Assembly (NCBI GenBank): GCA_965153455.1
Contig: OZ234493.1
Coordinates: forward strand, 35,764,213 to 35,828,212
Direction of reading: 5' to 3'
Source: Sphagnum compactum
Lineage: Eukaryota; Bryophyta; Sphagnopsida; Sphagnales
Length of the DNA stretch: 64,000 nucleotides
Under the pieces are notes generated by a model that saw only the letters and a list, made by a program, of their open reading frames with translations, did not search any database and was not told where the DNA came from. This document shows positions 1 to 12,149 of this stretch, in pieces; the first letter of the stretch is position 1, and every line of letters begins with the position of its first letter. The translations under genes and the position numbers were made by a program.

Positions 1-660
1 GTGTTGGTTCTAATGATGTAGCTTAGTTAATATAATATATTTTTGTTGTGAATTTGAGTGTGCCTTCACACTAAATTGATGAATCCAAATCAATTAGTAG
101 GCAAATGATGGTTAATGTGCATGAAGAAGAAATGATAATATAATTTTCATTTTAATTTATACATTTAATAGACCTTTTTGTGATGCATCATAGGATTTTT
201 TTCCACTTATGTGGAATTTTTTTAAAAGTAGAATGTGAGCATTTGGGTTGAATCTTTCAACCTCATACTTGTGGTGTTCCTTCTTATAAGTTATGATGAA
301 ATTTATAGGAATAAAACCAACCCCAACCTCACCTTTTATTGTTGCATTATAATTTCACATTTGCATTCCTAAAACTCAAAACATGCATTTAATTAATTTT
401 GAACTTAATTCAACATTGTGAATGCAAGGAGGGTCACTTGGTGGTCACTGGATTTAAACAATTTTGAATAAAAATTGCAAATTTTTTGTCATTTTTTTTA
501 TTTCCTCTAATTTTATGTGCTACATTTAGGTAAGCTTAAGAACTTGAGGTGTATATGTTAATGCCAACAACAATATAATCACATATATAACCCTCAATAT
601 ACAATGTTGGTTTAATATAAATATTCAAAATTTGCAAAATGAAACCAAATATAGAATGAA
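1..660. other. AT-rich intergenic DNA, no gene seen
   Basis: The stretch is AT-rich with no convincing coding signal on either strand. A short GGTCACTTGGTGGTCACTGG segment near 430-450 is related to the GTGGCCAC palindrome core that recurs in the arrays at 0.66-1.24 kb and 16.8-18.0 kb. Otherwise I see nothing. Confidence 0.6.
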
Positions 661-1240
661 TGACCTAAAACTTGCAACCTTAAAATATGGACATTTGAAA
701 GCAATTTTCATATGTTTGATGGATTACTTGGTGGCCACTTGGTAGAAGGCTACAATTCATCAAAACATTAAGAGATAACACAATGTGGACTTAATAAAGA
801 AGAGCACTAAAACTTACAACCTTAAAATTTAGACATTTGAAAGCAATTTTCATACATTTGATGGGATTATTTAGTGGCCACTTGGTGGAAGGCTGCAATT
901 TATTAAAACATTAATTAAAAGATAACACAATGTGCATTTAGTAAAAAGAGAGGACCAAAACTTGTAACTTCAAATTTTGGACATTTGAAAACACTTTTCA
1001 CATGTTTGATGGGATTACCTAGTGGCCACTTTGTAAAACTTTTAAAAACTTCAATTCATCAAAACATTAAAAGATAACACATTGTGGAATGAGTAAAAGA
1101 AGAGGACTAAAACTTGCAACCTTAAAATATAAACATTTGAAAGCAATTTTCATACATTTGATGGGATTACCTGGTGGCCACTTGGTAGAAGGCTGCAATT
1201 TATTAAAACATTAAAAGATAATGCAATCTAGACTTAGTAA
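660..1240. repeat. Tandem repeat of about 145-150 bp, four copies
   Basis: The phrase CTAAAACTTGCAACCTTAAA recurs with small changes near 664, 806, 953 and 1106, a spacing of about 142-153 bp. Each unit continues with ACATTTGAAAGCAATTTTCA, then a TTGATGGGATTACCTGGTGGCCACTT-type block, then AACATTAAAAGATAACACAA. Every unit carries one GTGGCCAC core like those of the array at 16.8-18.0 kb. Short reading frames inside are broken and not conserved between copies, so this is non-coding minisatellite DNA. Confidence 0.85.
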
Positions 1241-1542
1241 AAAGAGAGGACAACAAAGGCTGGTGTACACCAGGTCATAGTTATATATGAAATAAAATAA
1301 AATAGAATAATGAAAGACTATAAATTGGATTATTATCACATGACATAGATCCATGTTCATTTGAAATGTCAACATACTAAAAAAACATGAACAAATTCCA
1401 ATAACAACAATACTTTTTTTTGAATTAACCAATAATCAAATTATATTTAAAAAATGAATGAGTAAAGATCAAAATAATAATCACACACTAATAGTCTCAT
1501 TAATTACATCAAGGTTTAGTTTGGCCTTAGTTGCATGAATAA
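1240..1542. other. AT-rich spacer, no gene seen
   Basis: This spacer lies between the 150-bp array and the CCTAGG repeat. A minus-strand frame of 73 codons (1211-1432) is AT-driven and rich in Ile, Phe and Tyr, which is what chance gives in such DNA. No motif was recognised. Confidence 0.5.
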
Positions 1543-2075
1543 CACTAATCATTATAATGCTATTGATTGTGACATTACTTTTTTTGCCCCCATGTTCAAT
1601 TTGACCAAAGTGCCATTTTGGATAAGTCAATTTGGACTCAACCATTTTGACTTTGTTTTTTTGGTTGATCTTTCTAATTGGGTTCTTTTGACTAAGTTTT
1701 TTTTCACTAAACCATCATGACAATAATATAAATTGGGCAACAACCATAAATATATATTATTTAAATTATCTTATTTAATATTAATATGAAAATATTTATT
1801 AATTAATTAATTACCCTACCTACCCTATTCTACCTTACCTTAACCTACCTACCTACTTAATAAACCTAATAATTAATGCCAAAATAATTTATTTATTTAC
1901 CTACCAACCTTATGTCCTAGGCCTAGGTTAGGCCACCTAGGCTAGGCCAAGCCACTTAGGTTAGGCCAAGCCCCCTAGGCTAAGTCAAGTAGCCTAGGCT
2001 AGGTGGTTTAGTAAGTTTTGCAACCTAGGCTAACTAATTAGGTCACTTAAGTAGCCAAGGTAGGTTCAATTGCAA

Positions 2076-2146
2076 GTGTGAAGATTTGAACTCCTCACCT
2101 CCACATTGAGGAGTCAAGTCTTTAACCATTACAAGACCACCCCATA
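2076..2146 (-). repeat. tRNA-like (SINE-type) module in CCTAGG repeat copy 1
   Basis: Read on the minus strand, the segment starts GGGGTGGTCTTGTAATGG and continues TTAAAGACTTGACTCC, then ends with GGTGAGGAGTTCAAATCTTC. The first part resembles a tRNA D-arm with a pol III A box, and GAGTTCAAATC resembles the B box. Their spacing of about 35-40 bases fits tRNA-derived SINE heads. The acceptor stem does not close into a good tRNA and no clean anticodon arm is visible, so this is a tRNA-derived repeat and not a functional tRNA gene. Related modules occur at 9,622, 18,524 and 48,973. Confidence 0.55.
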
Positions 2147-2289
2147 AGGTGATTTTTTTTGGACAACATATTATAATAAACATGATTTTGAACTAACATA
2201 TTATAATCAACATTCATGAATTATTTTTTCAACATATTGCACTAAATGAACTTGAATTTTTTTACATTATTTACATAAATGACTAAGTT

Positions 2290-3130
2290 ATAAGTAGGTT
2301 ATCCTAAGTAGGTGAGAGGTACCTATTAATAAATGCATGTATTGGGTAACATGTAGATTCTATTAAGCCTTATAGGTACCTACTAAATCTATGTTTATAC
2401 CTACGCCTATGCTATTTAGTAAGATATGTAAGTACCTACTAGCCTATAATTAATAAATCTAGCCTAGGCATACTAGGTAGGTAGCCTAGTTTATTAAGTA
2501 GGTCTAGGGTTAAGCTACCTCTTTAATACTAAGCTAGGTTACCTACTTAGTAGCCTAGGTGGCTTAGCTTAGGTTAGTTATGTATACCTACATAATAGGC
2601 CTAAGTGGCCTAAGTAGCTTAGATTAGGCTACGTACATACCTAGTAGGCCTAGGTTAGCCTAACTTAGGCTACCTAAGCTATGTACCTACCTAGGTAGCC
2701 TAGGCTAGGCTAGGTACCTATTTAGTAGGCCTAGGTTAGTTTAACTTAGGTTACGTACCTACCTAAATACCCTAGGTTAGGTTACATACCTACATAGATA
2801 ACCTAGGTTAGGCTACATCCTAACCTAGTAGGCCTAGGTTAAGCTACATACCATGTAAGCCTAGGTGGCCTAAGCTAGGTTACGTACCTAGTAAGTTTAA
2901 GTGGCCTAGGTTAAGCTATTTACCTTGTAGGCCTAAGTGGCCTACTCTATGTACGTAGCTACCAAGGAGACTTTAATACTTAAATTAAAGTTAGGCTACT
3001 TTAGGTTATTACTTAACAAATAATCTACTAGCCTATTAATTATGCTAAGCTAGATAGGTAGTTTAAAGGCCTAGCCTAACCTATTAACTATGTTAGGTTA
3101 GGTAGGGAGCCTAGGCTTAACATGTAGGCT
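2290..3130. repeat. Degenerate CCTAGG / TACGTACCTA repeat field
   Basis: CCTAGG, GCCTAGGTTAGGCTA and ACGTACCTACCTAGTAGG words recur dozens of times, at irregular spacing of about 40-60 bases. The two main words are palindromic (CCTAGG, TACGTA), so the field can pair with itself in many registers. A second copy lies at 18,720-19,640. No open frame survives. Confidence 0.75.
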
Positions 3131-4000
3131 AAATCATCAAATGATTATGGTTCATTTGATTAAGTGTCAAATCATAATGGTTAATTTGATTAAACCCTAT
3201 CCATTCAATATGGCCAATTTGATTAAGCCATGGCCATCTTGATGCACATTTGTGCAATTTGACCAAATCTTTGGTTTGACATTTGGTCAAAAAGGTCACT
3301 TTAGTCAAATGTACTAATCAAATGTAACATGTGTTTTCCATGCCCCAAACCTTTAGTCAAAATGGACATACCCTTGTGTCAATGTGGACACTTTGGTTAA
3401 GTTGGCCTTTTGAAAAGTTATGTTTTCTCATAGTGAAAGTAGATAAAAATACATTTGAAACCAACAGAAAAATATGTGTTGAAACCTATTTTTTGGTTTA
3501 AAATTTTAATGAAATTGATATGTAATAAGTTAGGAAATGAAAATCAACATATGTTTTACCAGTCATTAAAAAAAATTTATTTCCTTTTTGTAAGAACCCA
3601 TTTGACACCCTTTTGAAACTAAAAGCCCATAGTGAAAAATAGATGTCAAAAGCTACTTGTATTTTGAAAAACCTACTTAAAACCTACTTTTGCAGTTTGA
3701 AATATGAAATCAATGCACATTAGGGTAAACATATATCATACTTAATCATTGAAATGAAAACATTCAATGTTCCACAATTTTATAATGGGTTTTGTTGTTA
3801 TTTTAAATCTACTTGTTCCAGTTTTAACAAGGTAATCAAGTTGTTCACTTTATTTTACTTAAACTCATTTCCATTTGCTCACCAACAATCCTAATACAAG
3901 TTTCTATCATTCTTTACTTTTTTTTTCACAAACACCCACCATTGAATATGAAGATGTCTAAAATTTTTAGAATGTTCATCCTTTTGAGAATGTAAGCGGA
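3131..4000. other. AT-rich intergenic DNA, no gene seen
   Basis: Near 3,135-3,320 the words TTTGATTAAG, AAATCATAATGG and TTGACCAAA recur, giving a weak local repeat. The rest is AT-rich with no coding signal on either strand and separates the CCTAGG repeat from the end of the minus-strand transposon-like pseudogene. Confidence 0.5.
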
Positions 4001-4005
4001 TGTTT

Positions 4006-6872
4006 TCAAGGAAGGTCACATGTTTTTAAAATCACAATATGGAACAATAACGAAGTTTTTAGGATCAACATCAACAATGGGAGGAATGGCACCTCGCACA
4101 TGATTAGACCTCCAATTGCTACAAGCCAAAAACCTTCCAAAAGGGCTGAATTTTGAATGGGCAAAGGATTTGACAACAATTCAAAGATGTTTTCCCAATA
4201 AGCCACGTAAGGACCAAACTTTCTAACATAGGTTTCATCCTTGCACATCCCCATCTTCCAAAAATCCACATGTTTAGAAAGCTTGTTGATATTTTTTTCC
4301 TTGTTAATGAACTTGGTGGCATCATTCCCCCATATAGGGCAAAAATAAATAGGATTCAAAAGTCCTTGGGGCAATTTAAGATGACCTGAGTCATCCATTT
4401 GGCACAATAAAATGGGAGGTCCATCTTTAAAACTCCAAAGGGCATTAGTAGGGGACACCTTATATTACATAATAGGCCACCCAACAGAATTTTTTTAAAA
4501 AGGAAACAAATGCACATGTCGATATGGCCAACCAAGATTTCAAACCCATATTTCAAGCATCCTTTGACCCAAGTCTTGAAATTCGTGATTTCTTAAATAA
4601 ATTGAAGAATTAAAGACAATCTTGTGAAATCATGAATGCTTTCATTAAGTCAATTAACACATAATTATCTTGTTCCTTCAATTTTTTGGAAAGATATCCA
4701 AAATTGCCATCAATGTTTTCATGGGTGTGGCCAACAACTAAAAACCCTAATTGCATTTCTTCAAACATTTATCTTGTAGTTAGGAGAGATAGGAATGCAA
4801 GCAAGTGACGATTTTTGTTATTTTTCACACAATTGTCCATTTGAAGAAACAACTTCCTAGGCAATGGCTTAGCACAAGTGAAATTCTCCAATACCTTCAA
4901 TGCAGCCAAACAACAAGAACCTCCATGCATCAATCTTTGAAAGAATACATTTTGTGGTTCATGTTCAAAAAGAATCTTGAATTCATTAACATGTTCCTTC
5001 TCCAAGGTTCAAAGTAATCGCAATAAAGACCCAATCATAAAATTTGGATCATTTGGCCAAAATTCGTTGGAGAATTGAGCAAAAGCCTTGAATCTCCATG
5101 ACCATGAACAATCATACTAATCAAAGTGATGAGAAGCTGACCCAAATTGGAAACCATTTTGTTTTTCACATTAAGTCTAGGAAGAACAATTTTGGAGTGG
5201 TCCATCTTGTCATGGATGATATAAAAATACTCTTTTATGGACTAGATTGATTCAGATCTCCAAGTGTGATAAAACAGTCTACATGACTTTCAATGAATGT
5301 TGTGTTTCTGAAATTTCATTTCATATTTTTTCACACCCACACTATTCTTGCCAACTTTGGATGTCAAATCCTTCAATGATTTACAAATAACACACTTGGC
5401 CAAGTTGGAACCATGTTTCCTCACATCAACATTTAAGTGATATTTCTTCCTCAAACAACTCATCGTAGATTAAAGGATTCTTCCAATTCCTAGCTCCTTA
5501 CAATCTACAATCCACAAAAACCAACAACATTGTTAACCAAATCGATTTGGGACTGTATAAATGAAGTTTTAGCATAAATAGGATTGAGGATTGCCTTGTG
5601 CACCTCATCACTTCATTCACGAACACTTTTCCATGTCTTTGGAATCACAAGTTGAACATCCTACCAACCATCCCCAATGCCTTTCATTTGACGGGGCATA
5701 ACATTCGCACACCTTGTTATGAGAGCTTCGACATTCAACACCACTTGCTTAGCAACATGACATTGTTTTTTGGTCCCTTTGTTTCCATGTAATAGGAATT
5801 TGTAGTCACATCGACTTTCTCGCTTGTACAACATATATGTTGATCTTGCCAAACCCACAACTTTGTACCAAGCTTTTTCACAAACCTTGACACCTTGAAT
5901 AATGATGAATTTTCATTTCCTGACATCAACTCTCGAATGTAATCATCGTGGGATGTCCAAACCATTTAAGCTTTCCAATCTTCATAAGACATCTCCCAAA
6001 ATTCTTCTCTCGTCAATGTAGTTTTTTCGCATGAAAAGTATTGACAACAATTCAAGGAACAAAAAACAATAGTTCCAATAGTGCGAATGGATTCTTTAGA
6101 CAATAGTTTGTCGACCCTTGACACAAGAACATCAGCATCCAAGGCCTTTTTCTTTCTCTTGTGAAAGGTAAATTTTTTTCTTCACACCAATTGCTCCCTC
6201 TACATTTACATCAAATATATCATCGTATGATTTCAAGAGAGCTTTCAAAGAATGCCCATGAAAAATTGTCTGTGATAGTGGCCACCCCCAAATACTCATG
6301 ACTGCTTATATGTCATCAAGGTAATACAAGATGATAATTCCACCCATTATCTTCAGCCAAATCATCATCAAGCAGTGCCTCTTTTGGGTCATATGCAATT
6401 ATTTGACCTTTAGCAACGAAAGCACCTTTGACCTCACTAACATCACATTATGTTCCTCTCCAACCGTAATGTTCCAATGAAGGAACATTTGGGTGGTCGT
6501 CATGACCATTTTTTCCAAGAGTACACAGGTTGGCCACTGGAGCACTATTGTGGCCATCGGAGCTATCATCACTATTATGGGAAACATTATTGGGTGTTGT
6601 GTTACCTTCATCTGATTTGGTGAATATTGGTTCATCTTCAATGGAGGATGTTGGGGCATGTTTCTAAACAAGAGATAAAACTCTCTTCATTCCCAAATTG
6701 TTGAATCCTTCCATGTGGCTTGAATTCATGCAACCCCATTCCACAAAATTTAGTGATGTCGATGTTATTCCAACCTTCAAAAACACGTCCTTTACAAGCC
6801 AAAAATAATTGACGCCTAGCAATTCCCCATGACATCTTGCTCTTGGACTTGGGCAAAATAGATTTTTGCCAT
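4006..6872 (-). pseudogene. Broken transposon-like gene, DUF7869-type protein
   Basis: Read right to left, the minus strand holds a protein interrupted by stops and frameshifts. In order I see: an N-terminal piece (6,638-6,856, beginning MPKSKSKMSWGIARRQLFLA); a KGQIIAYDPKEALL segment near 6,400; a Cys-x2-Cys element (KCVICKSL, about 5,375-5,400); IIHDKMDHSKIVLPRL (about 5,180-5,215) followed by GQLLITLISMIVHGHGD; LPRKLFLQMDNCVKNNKN (about 4,800-4,850); VVGHTHENID (about 4,705-4,735); and a C-terminal piece (4,006-4,458) with KHVDFWKMG and ALLEGFWLV. The Asp-x-Met-Asp, Gln-x-Asp-Asn-x5-Asn-Lys-Asn and Gly-His-Thr-His-Glu-x-Ile-Asp motifs match what I recall of DUF7869, a family found in repeated transposon-like genes of many eukaryotes; its chemistry is unknown to me. 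In-frame stops (for example just before MFEEMQLGF near 4,770) and frame changes show it is dead. Terminal repeats were not identified. Confidence 0.7.
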
Positions 6873-8666
6873 GGATTTAAACACCACCAATGGTGAAACG
6901 ATAATACAATATTCTAGTCTAGATGCCCCATATATAGGAGCTAGCGTGGGATTCCTACAACGCCCACAACTAATCTACAATTTTTCCACTTGAAACGCAG
7001 TATCCCATAGATTAACATTGTCTCGAATAGCCAAGTCCCCAGCCATTAATCAATTAATGAATCTGATTGCATTGATATCGATAAAAAATATGATAGTTAT
7101 CTGCACTTGAACCAAGGAAAAACCTACTCAATGACCATAGATCATTCCATTTCTCAACGCGTATTCCATTTCAAATATTACAATTGAAAATTATATTATT
7201 TGAATACCAAAATGAATTTTTTTAAGCTCACATAATTGTTTACTTTCTCAAATATGCAAGAAACATGACTATGCAAAGTGTTGTTATATATATCGACATT
7301 CAGAATTCACCTAGTGGCCATCAGGTGGTTTAGTGAATTACCATGATGTTGCAAAAAAACCTACAAGCCACTAGGCAATGTCTTAAAGTATAGACCAAGT
7401 TTAAAAGTCCACCTAGTGGTGACCAATTGGTCTATTAGACTTCAACTATAGTTCAAAAGAACGTAGAATTCAACACTTCGTTCTACGCCAACCACAAAAT
7501 GTTAACCTAGTCACCATATCTATTAGAACGTTGTCAAATGTCATTGGTGAATAGTAGACATCCTTGTGGCCACACAAGTAACAAAATGTTAAATAGGCTA
7601 AAAAAATAAATATAGTCTGAACAAATCACACTCATATATTTTTTAAATAATTGGGTGATATTCCACACTACATATAAAATTCACAAAGAAAAATTCCATA
7701 CCCCTCACATATTGAAAATATATATTGATTTGAGATCCTTCAAACCATTAGCCAAAGGAAGGTTTAGTTTGGAAGAAGCGATAGAAAGTTCCAAACCAAG
7801 ATAGACATTACAAAAAAGAAAATTGGTATAGCTAAACCTTCCCTTAAGTGGAGCCCAACAAATTTTATATATCTCTTTATAATGACAAAATAAAGACTTG
7901 AGATTTTAATGGCGTCCCTTCTTTGAAACTTAATTATCTTTACGACTAATCAAAGCGTTGTCTTGTGGCTTTCATATTCAATAATATACTATGGTGCATT
8001 TAGTGGCCATAAGCCAAAATATTGCTTTCATGTTATATAGATTTTGAAACTACATTTAATATATTTGTTATAATACAAATAACATTTTTTGCTCCATTTA
8101 TGGTGTCCTTTGTCCAAAACTCAAAGAATTGAATTTTTCATTGTCATTTTAAATGGGAGCATTAACCCTTGGTTTGAAATAATTCTTTAAAATTATTGAC
8201 ACTCATTGTGTTATAGAGTTGAGAATAGTGATAGACTATGTCATCTTTCAATTGTAGCTTACAAGTGAATAGGGACAACCTAAGTTGAGGGGCTTGATCA
8301 CCTTAGATGGAATAGAAATGCATTGTAATTCTTTTAAGAGATTGATATGAATTCTTTTGAGAAGTCATCAATTTTAGAGCATTTGTCAAGCTTTGGATGG
8401 ATGGCACAATGTGTCATATCTATCCACCATCTGATTCATTCCCCTATTCCATTAAACATAATGTGTACATGTTGATATTATTTATTGGATTCAATTCTTG
8501 GGGACAATATTCTCATGTTTATTTAACAATAAACTTACTAAGACATTTAAATGATACTCATGTATAAAATGGTCACAAACTTGTTAAATCAGGTGCCAAC
8601 TTGGCATAGTTCATCCCATCTACCAGGTTGTTTACAGTCCTAAATTAAGAATTTAATCCTAAATTA
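6873..8666. other. Intergenic DNA with dispersed GTGGCCAC-type motifs
   Basis: Near 7,310-7,335 (CACCTAGTGGCCATCAGGTGG), 7,370 and 7,410 lie isolated relatives of the palindrome that forms the array at 16.8-18.0 kb. The upper part (6,873-7,180) could be upstream sequence of the transposon-like pseudogene. No gene is supported. Confidence 0.45.
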
Positions 8667-8965
8667 CACTAGAAGAAATTTTGTCCTTTGCAACCAAAAA
8701 TCTATGACTACAAGTCCTAAATAATTATATGTATGACTTTAGTCATAAACTATTACTTCGGTTTTTATGTGTAAGAAATTATAGTCATACATTAATGGGA
8801 CATGTGACTAGTAGATGATGAGGTGGTAACAAAATGGGGGATGCTAATTTTCATCACTTTTATTTCATCTATATGGCATCCATGACTAATGGCAAAGTGA
8901 CGTGATGTTCAATTGTCATTACAATGATTAAAAAATGGTTATAAATCATTTGATATGAACATAGA

Positions 8966-9545
8966 CAACCCTACCCCCACCCCCCACCTACCTATCACTT
9001 ACCTACCTACCTATTTACCTACCCACCCACCCACCTACCACATACCCACCAACCCACCCATCCACCACCTACCTACCTACTATCCACTTACCGACCCACC
9101 AACCTACCCACCCACCTACCTGCTTATTTACTACCCACTTATCTCCTTACCTACTTACTTACCTACCCACCCACTCACCTACCTACCTACTTCCCATGCA
9201 CCCAACCATCCACCTACCTACCTATTACCCACTTACCCACCCGCCCACCCATCCACTTTCCTATCTACCCTCCTATGCACCCACCCACCTATCTACCTAC
9301 TACCCATTTACCTACCCACCAACCCATCTACCTACCTACCTACCTACCTATTTCCTACCCTTCCACCTACCCACCCACACATGACCCACCTATTTACCTA
9401 CCTACCTAGCCACCCACTCACCCATCCATTTATTTACCTACCCATTCACCACCTACCTATTTTGTCAACCTACCTACTTACCTACCTACTTTTTATTTCC
9501 TATTTCCTATAACCTACCCACTTCCTACCTATCATCCTACCACAT
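8966..9545. repeat. CCTA/CCCA compound microsatellite
   Basis: About 580 bases consist almost only of CCTA, CCCA, CTTA and TTTA tetramers on the + strand, so the strand is very poor in G. The frame that stays open for 185 codons here (8,955-9,512) translates to a monotonous Thr-Tyr-Leu-Pro / His-Pro-Pro pattern, an artefact of a tetramer lacking stop codons. The tract lies inside the CACTA element. Confidence 0.9.
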
Positions 9546-9621
9546 TCTACCTATTTCAAGTCTTGTAGTGATATGAAATAAACATGTGAAATAAAAAACT
9601 TGACCAAATTTGGCCACCTTT

Positions 9622-9690
9622 TGATGTTGTAGTCCATTGGTAAGGACTTGGTTTATCATTGTGAAGGTGAAGGGTTCAATTCTTAATACT
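9622..9690 (+). repeat. tRNA-like (SINE-type) module inside the CACTA element
   Basis: The + strand reads GTTGTAGTCCATTGGTAAGG, resembling a D-arm and A box, and about 33 bases later GGTGAAGGGTTCAATTCTTA, with GGTTCAATTC matching a pol III B box. The orientation is opposite to the modules in the two CCTAGG repeats. There is no closed acceptor stem, so I do not call a tRNA gene. Confidence 0.5.
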
Positions 9691-9734
9691 TGCAACCTAT
9701 GTGCATTGTTAAGGGGCTAAGGTAAGTATGACAG

Positions 9735-9845
9735 ACTAAAGTAGTTACATAGGTAGGTTACATAGGTTACATAAACCAGGTTAAGTTACTACCTACCTAC
9801 TTACCTTTTTCAACCTACCTAAACCTATTACCTACCTACCTATTA
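9735..9845. repeat. Short CCTA / TAGG inverted tract
   Basis: TAGGTAGGTTACATAGG on the left is answered by ACCTACCTACTTACC and TTACCTACCTACCTATT on the right. The tract lies in the right third of the CACTA element and could fold back on itself. Confidence 0.5.
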
Positions 9846-10105
9846 AAAATATTTTATGTCTGCCAATCATTTTTAGTCATTCCTTTTGTTTTTGTCTTTC
9901 CACAACACCTCAACATTATATATGGTTTGTTTTGTATGACTTGTTGTTTATGACTATAGGATGAAAAGTGCCACATCAAACATTAAGTGACTACTTGTCC
10001 TTTGCTATTCGTTCGTTACAACTAAGGGCCTTTAGTCATATAATGTCCAGTATGACTACAAATTAGTCATATATGGAGTCATAAATTTAAGAATTTCTTC
10101 TAGTG

Positions 10106-12149
10106 TTAATTAAATATGTGTTTTAATCACCAAGTTAGAAATTTAATATACTCAACGTCCATAATGAACAATTTATTCCTTAGTATATTAAACATATAAT
10201 GAACATAATATGTAGGCTTATGTTTGAACAACAAACACACAAGTTATTACTATTAACCATTGACTTGAATATTATTATTATGCATAGACAAGTTACTATG
10301 TTTAAATAAGATTCATTTTAGAACAAAAATTGGTTGCAATTCTTTTCCTGACCCTTCAAATATTTAAATTTACATTATCCCACATTGTGCCACTAGGTAC
10401 AAATTCCTAATGTACTAATGGTAACTACTTAGTACTCTTTGTTATCAAAGGATGAAGTTAAATTGGGGGTTAGTTAGATGAATGGTTGGTCATAATTCAC
10501 CAATCACCTATAATTTAACTAGTTGATTTCTAAGAAGGATTAGGATATCAAAGGACCTAATATTGTTATTGGAATGAAATGGGCCTTGTATGGTATTTTG
10601 AGGAAGTGGATATTCGAGATGGGATTGTTTTCTAGGAGACTCTTTTCATGTGAGGAAAGTGGTACATTGTGATATTGGAAAGCAAGGAAGAGAGTATGGA
10701 TGCAAGTTGTACATGTATTCTTGCAATGGAAAAAGGTTGGGAGATTTTCAATGTATTTAATTCATTTTGGACTTTTGAAAAATCTAGAATTAACAAACAT
10801 TGATTATTTGGAGATTGAAAATTTGGAGAGAGACAAGTTTGATTTAGGGGCCACAGTATGATGCAACAATATATATTAATAATGTTTTGACTCACTAGAT
10901 TATCCAAAACATAGATGTTTCTAGTGTAAATTTGTTTCAAATTCAATAGAAAATTTGATCGTAACCACCAAGGCTAAAAAAATAATCCATAATTAATATT
11001 TTAGTCTAGAAAATTTGTTTATCAATGTCGGTGTTTTATTTCAATTATGATAATATGATGGATATAAAGGAAACTTGTGGTGGGAAAAGATGTTGAAAAC
11101 GGTAGGTAGTAGCGAAAAAAAGGGTATGCATGTGTTACAGATGTAAGACAATCGGTGTTGGAGGCATGCAAACCCCACCAATGACCTACATTACTCATCT
11201 CTAGAGGTAGTACTTTAGTAATTACCATATTTGGGTGGGTATCACAATTTTATGATACATGCTAGGTTTGGTTTTCACAAAGTAATTTACAAAAGGGTTT
11301 GGTTCTGCCCCAAAATGTAAAAACAAAATTCTACATTGGGCAAGGGTATCAACATTTTAAAAAAAATTGACATTGGTTTTCACAATGTTGGTTTTCAAAA
11401 ATTTGAAAATAGCCGATTATCCTTTGATGGTTCTCACAAATCGGGTATTGCCTTTTATTTCTAAAAATAAATAATTAATTAAAAATAAAATAAAGATTAA
11501 ATATTTATTGATTTGCTTTCTTTTTTTAATGATAGCTAGCTTTTAGAAAAGATTCAAAATCAAAGGACCTCTGGTTTAAGGTTTTTGAGGGATCTCAAAA
11601 ATAAATTTCAATTTTGGGTTTTTGAAAAAATTCAAAAAACTTGATTAGTTTTATGGAAGAATTGTAAAAGAACCAAAGCTTTGGGGGCTAGGTTCTTTGA
11701 CCTATTCTTTTGGTTTTTTGAGATTTACAGTTATGAGTGAAAACCAATCCTTTGATTTTTTAAAAATTGTTGGTCATGGCTCCATAATACCTAGACCTTA
11801 CCTGCTAGTTCTTTCTTCGAAAAAGAGAGAAGATAGAACAAATGTTTTGTTTTGGCAAATGGTTTTTTACAAAATGGTAAAAATTCAGGGTTGAAAAGGT
11901 TTTAAGTCACGAAACAAAAAGATAATTAAGAATTTTATAATTTGCCAGATTCTATCATAGTTCCAAAACATAGCCAAAAATACAGTTTAATTTTTTTAAT
12001 TAAAATTTTTATTGCCATATTTGGCTAAATATTCACTTCAAATACATCACAAAATTGAAAAGAAAAACATTCACTAAATTAGAAGTTGAAAAAAACCCAA
12101 TAATAATGTTAAACTCTCTAAACATCATTACCATCTTACTTGGCCTACC
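10106..12149. other. AT-rich intergenic DNA, no gene seen
   Basis: Both strands were read. The longest minus-strand frames (10,632-10,946 and 11,022-11,228) show no recognisable domain and have AT-driven composition. Around 11,280-11,460, phrases such as TTGGTTTTCACAA recur, suggesting a decayed repeat. Confidence 0.5.

Larger units (their letters stand above)
1543..3130. mobile_element. CCTAGG-rich dispersed repeat, copy 1 (possible non-autonomous CACTA derivative)
   Basis: This segment is collinear with 18,004-19,640. Both have a left part with TTTTTGCCCCCATGT, a Thr/Asp-rich TTTGACC block, a CATGACAATAATATAA segment, a short (CCTA)n tract near 1810-1855 (18,280 in the other copy), a tRNA-like module on the minus strand, and a long degenerate field of CCTAGG, TAGGCTA and TACGTACCTA words. 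Copy 1 begins near a CACTA pentamer at 1543, but the following bases match the canonical end poorly and no matching TAGTG end or target duplication was found. Assignment to the CACTA class is therefore inference; the repeat relationship is seen directly. Confidence 0.65.
8667..10105. mobile_element. Complete non-autonomous CACTA (En/Spm-type) element, 1,439 bp
   Basis: The left end reads CACTAGAAGAAATT (from 8,667) and the right end reads AATTTCTTCTAGTG (to 10,105), an inverted repeat of about 14 bases starting with the CACTA pentamer. The bases just outside are TTA on both sides (8,664-8,666 and 10,106-10,108), the 3-bp target duplication expected of this superfamily. Inside both ends, TAGTCATA and its complement TATGACTA recur (for example at 8,675-8,800 and 10,035-10,085), like subterminal transposase-binding repeats. 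The interior holds a long CCTA/CCCA microsatellite (8,970-9,545) and a tRNA-like module (9,622-9,690) and no transposase. CACTA classification rests on ends plus duplication and is strong; mobility must have been supplied in trans. Confidence 0.85.

Noticed and set aside
2076-2146. A real tRNA gene on the minus strand
   Set aside because: The A-box and B-box-like parts are present, but the acceptor stem and anticodon arm do not close and homologous copies sit inside repeats.
8955-9512. 185-codon + frame, Pro/Thr/Tyr/Leu-rich
   Set aside because: It is the translation of the CCTA/CCCA microsatellite, which contains no stop codon in this direction; it is not evidence for a protein.
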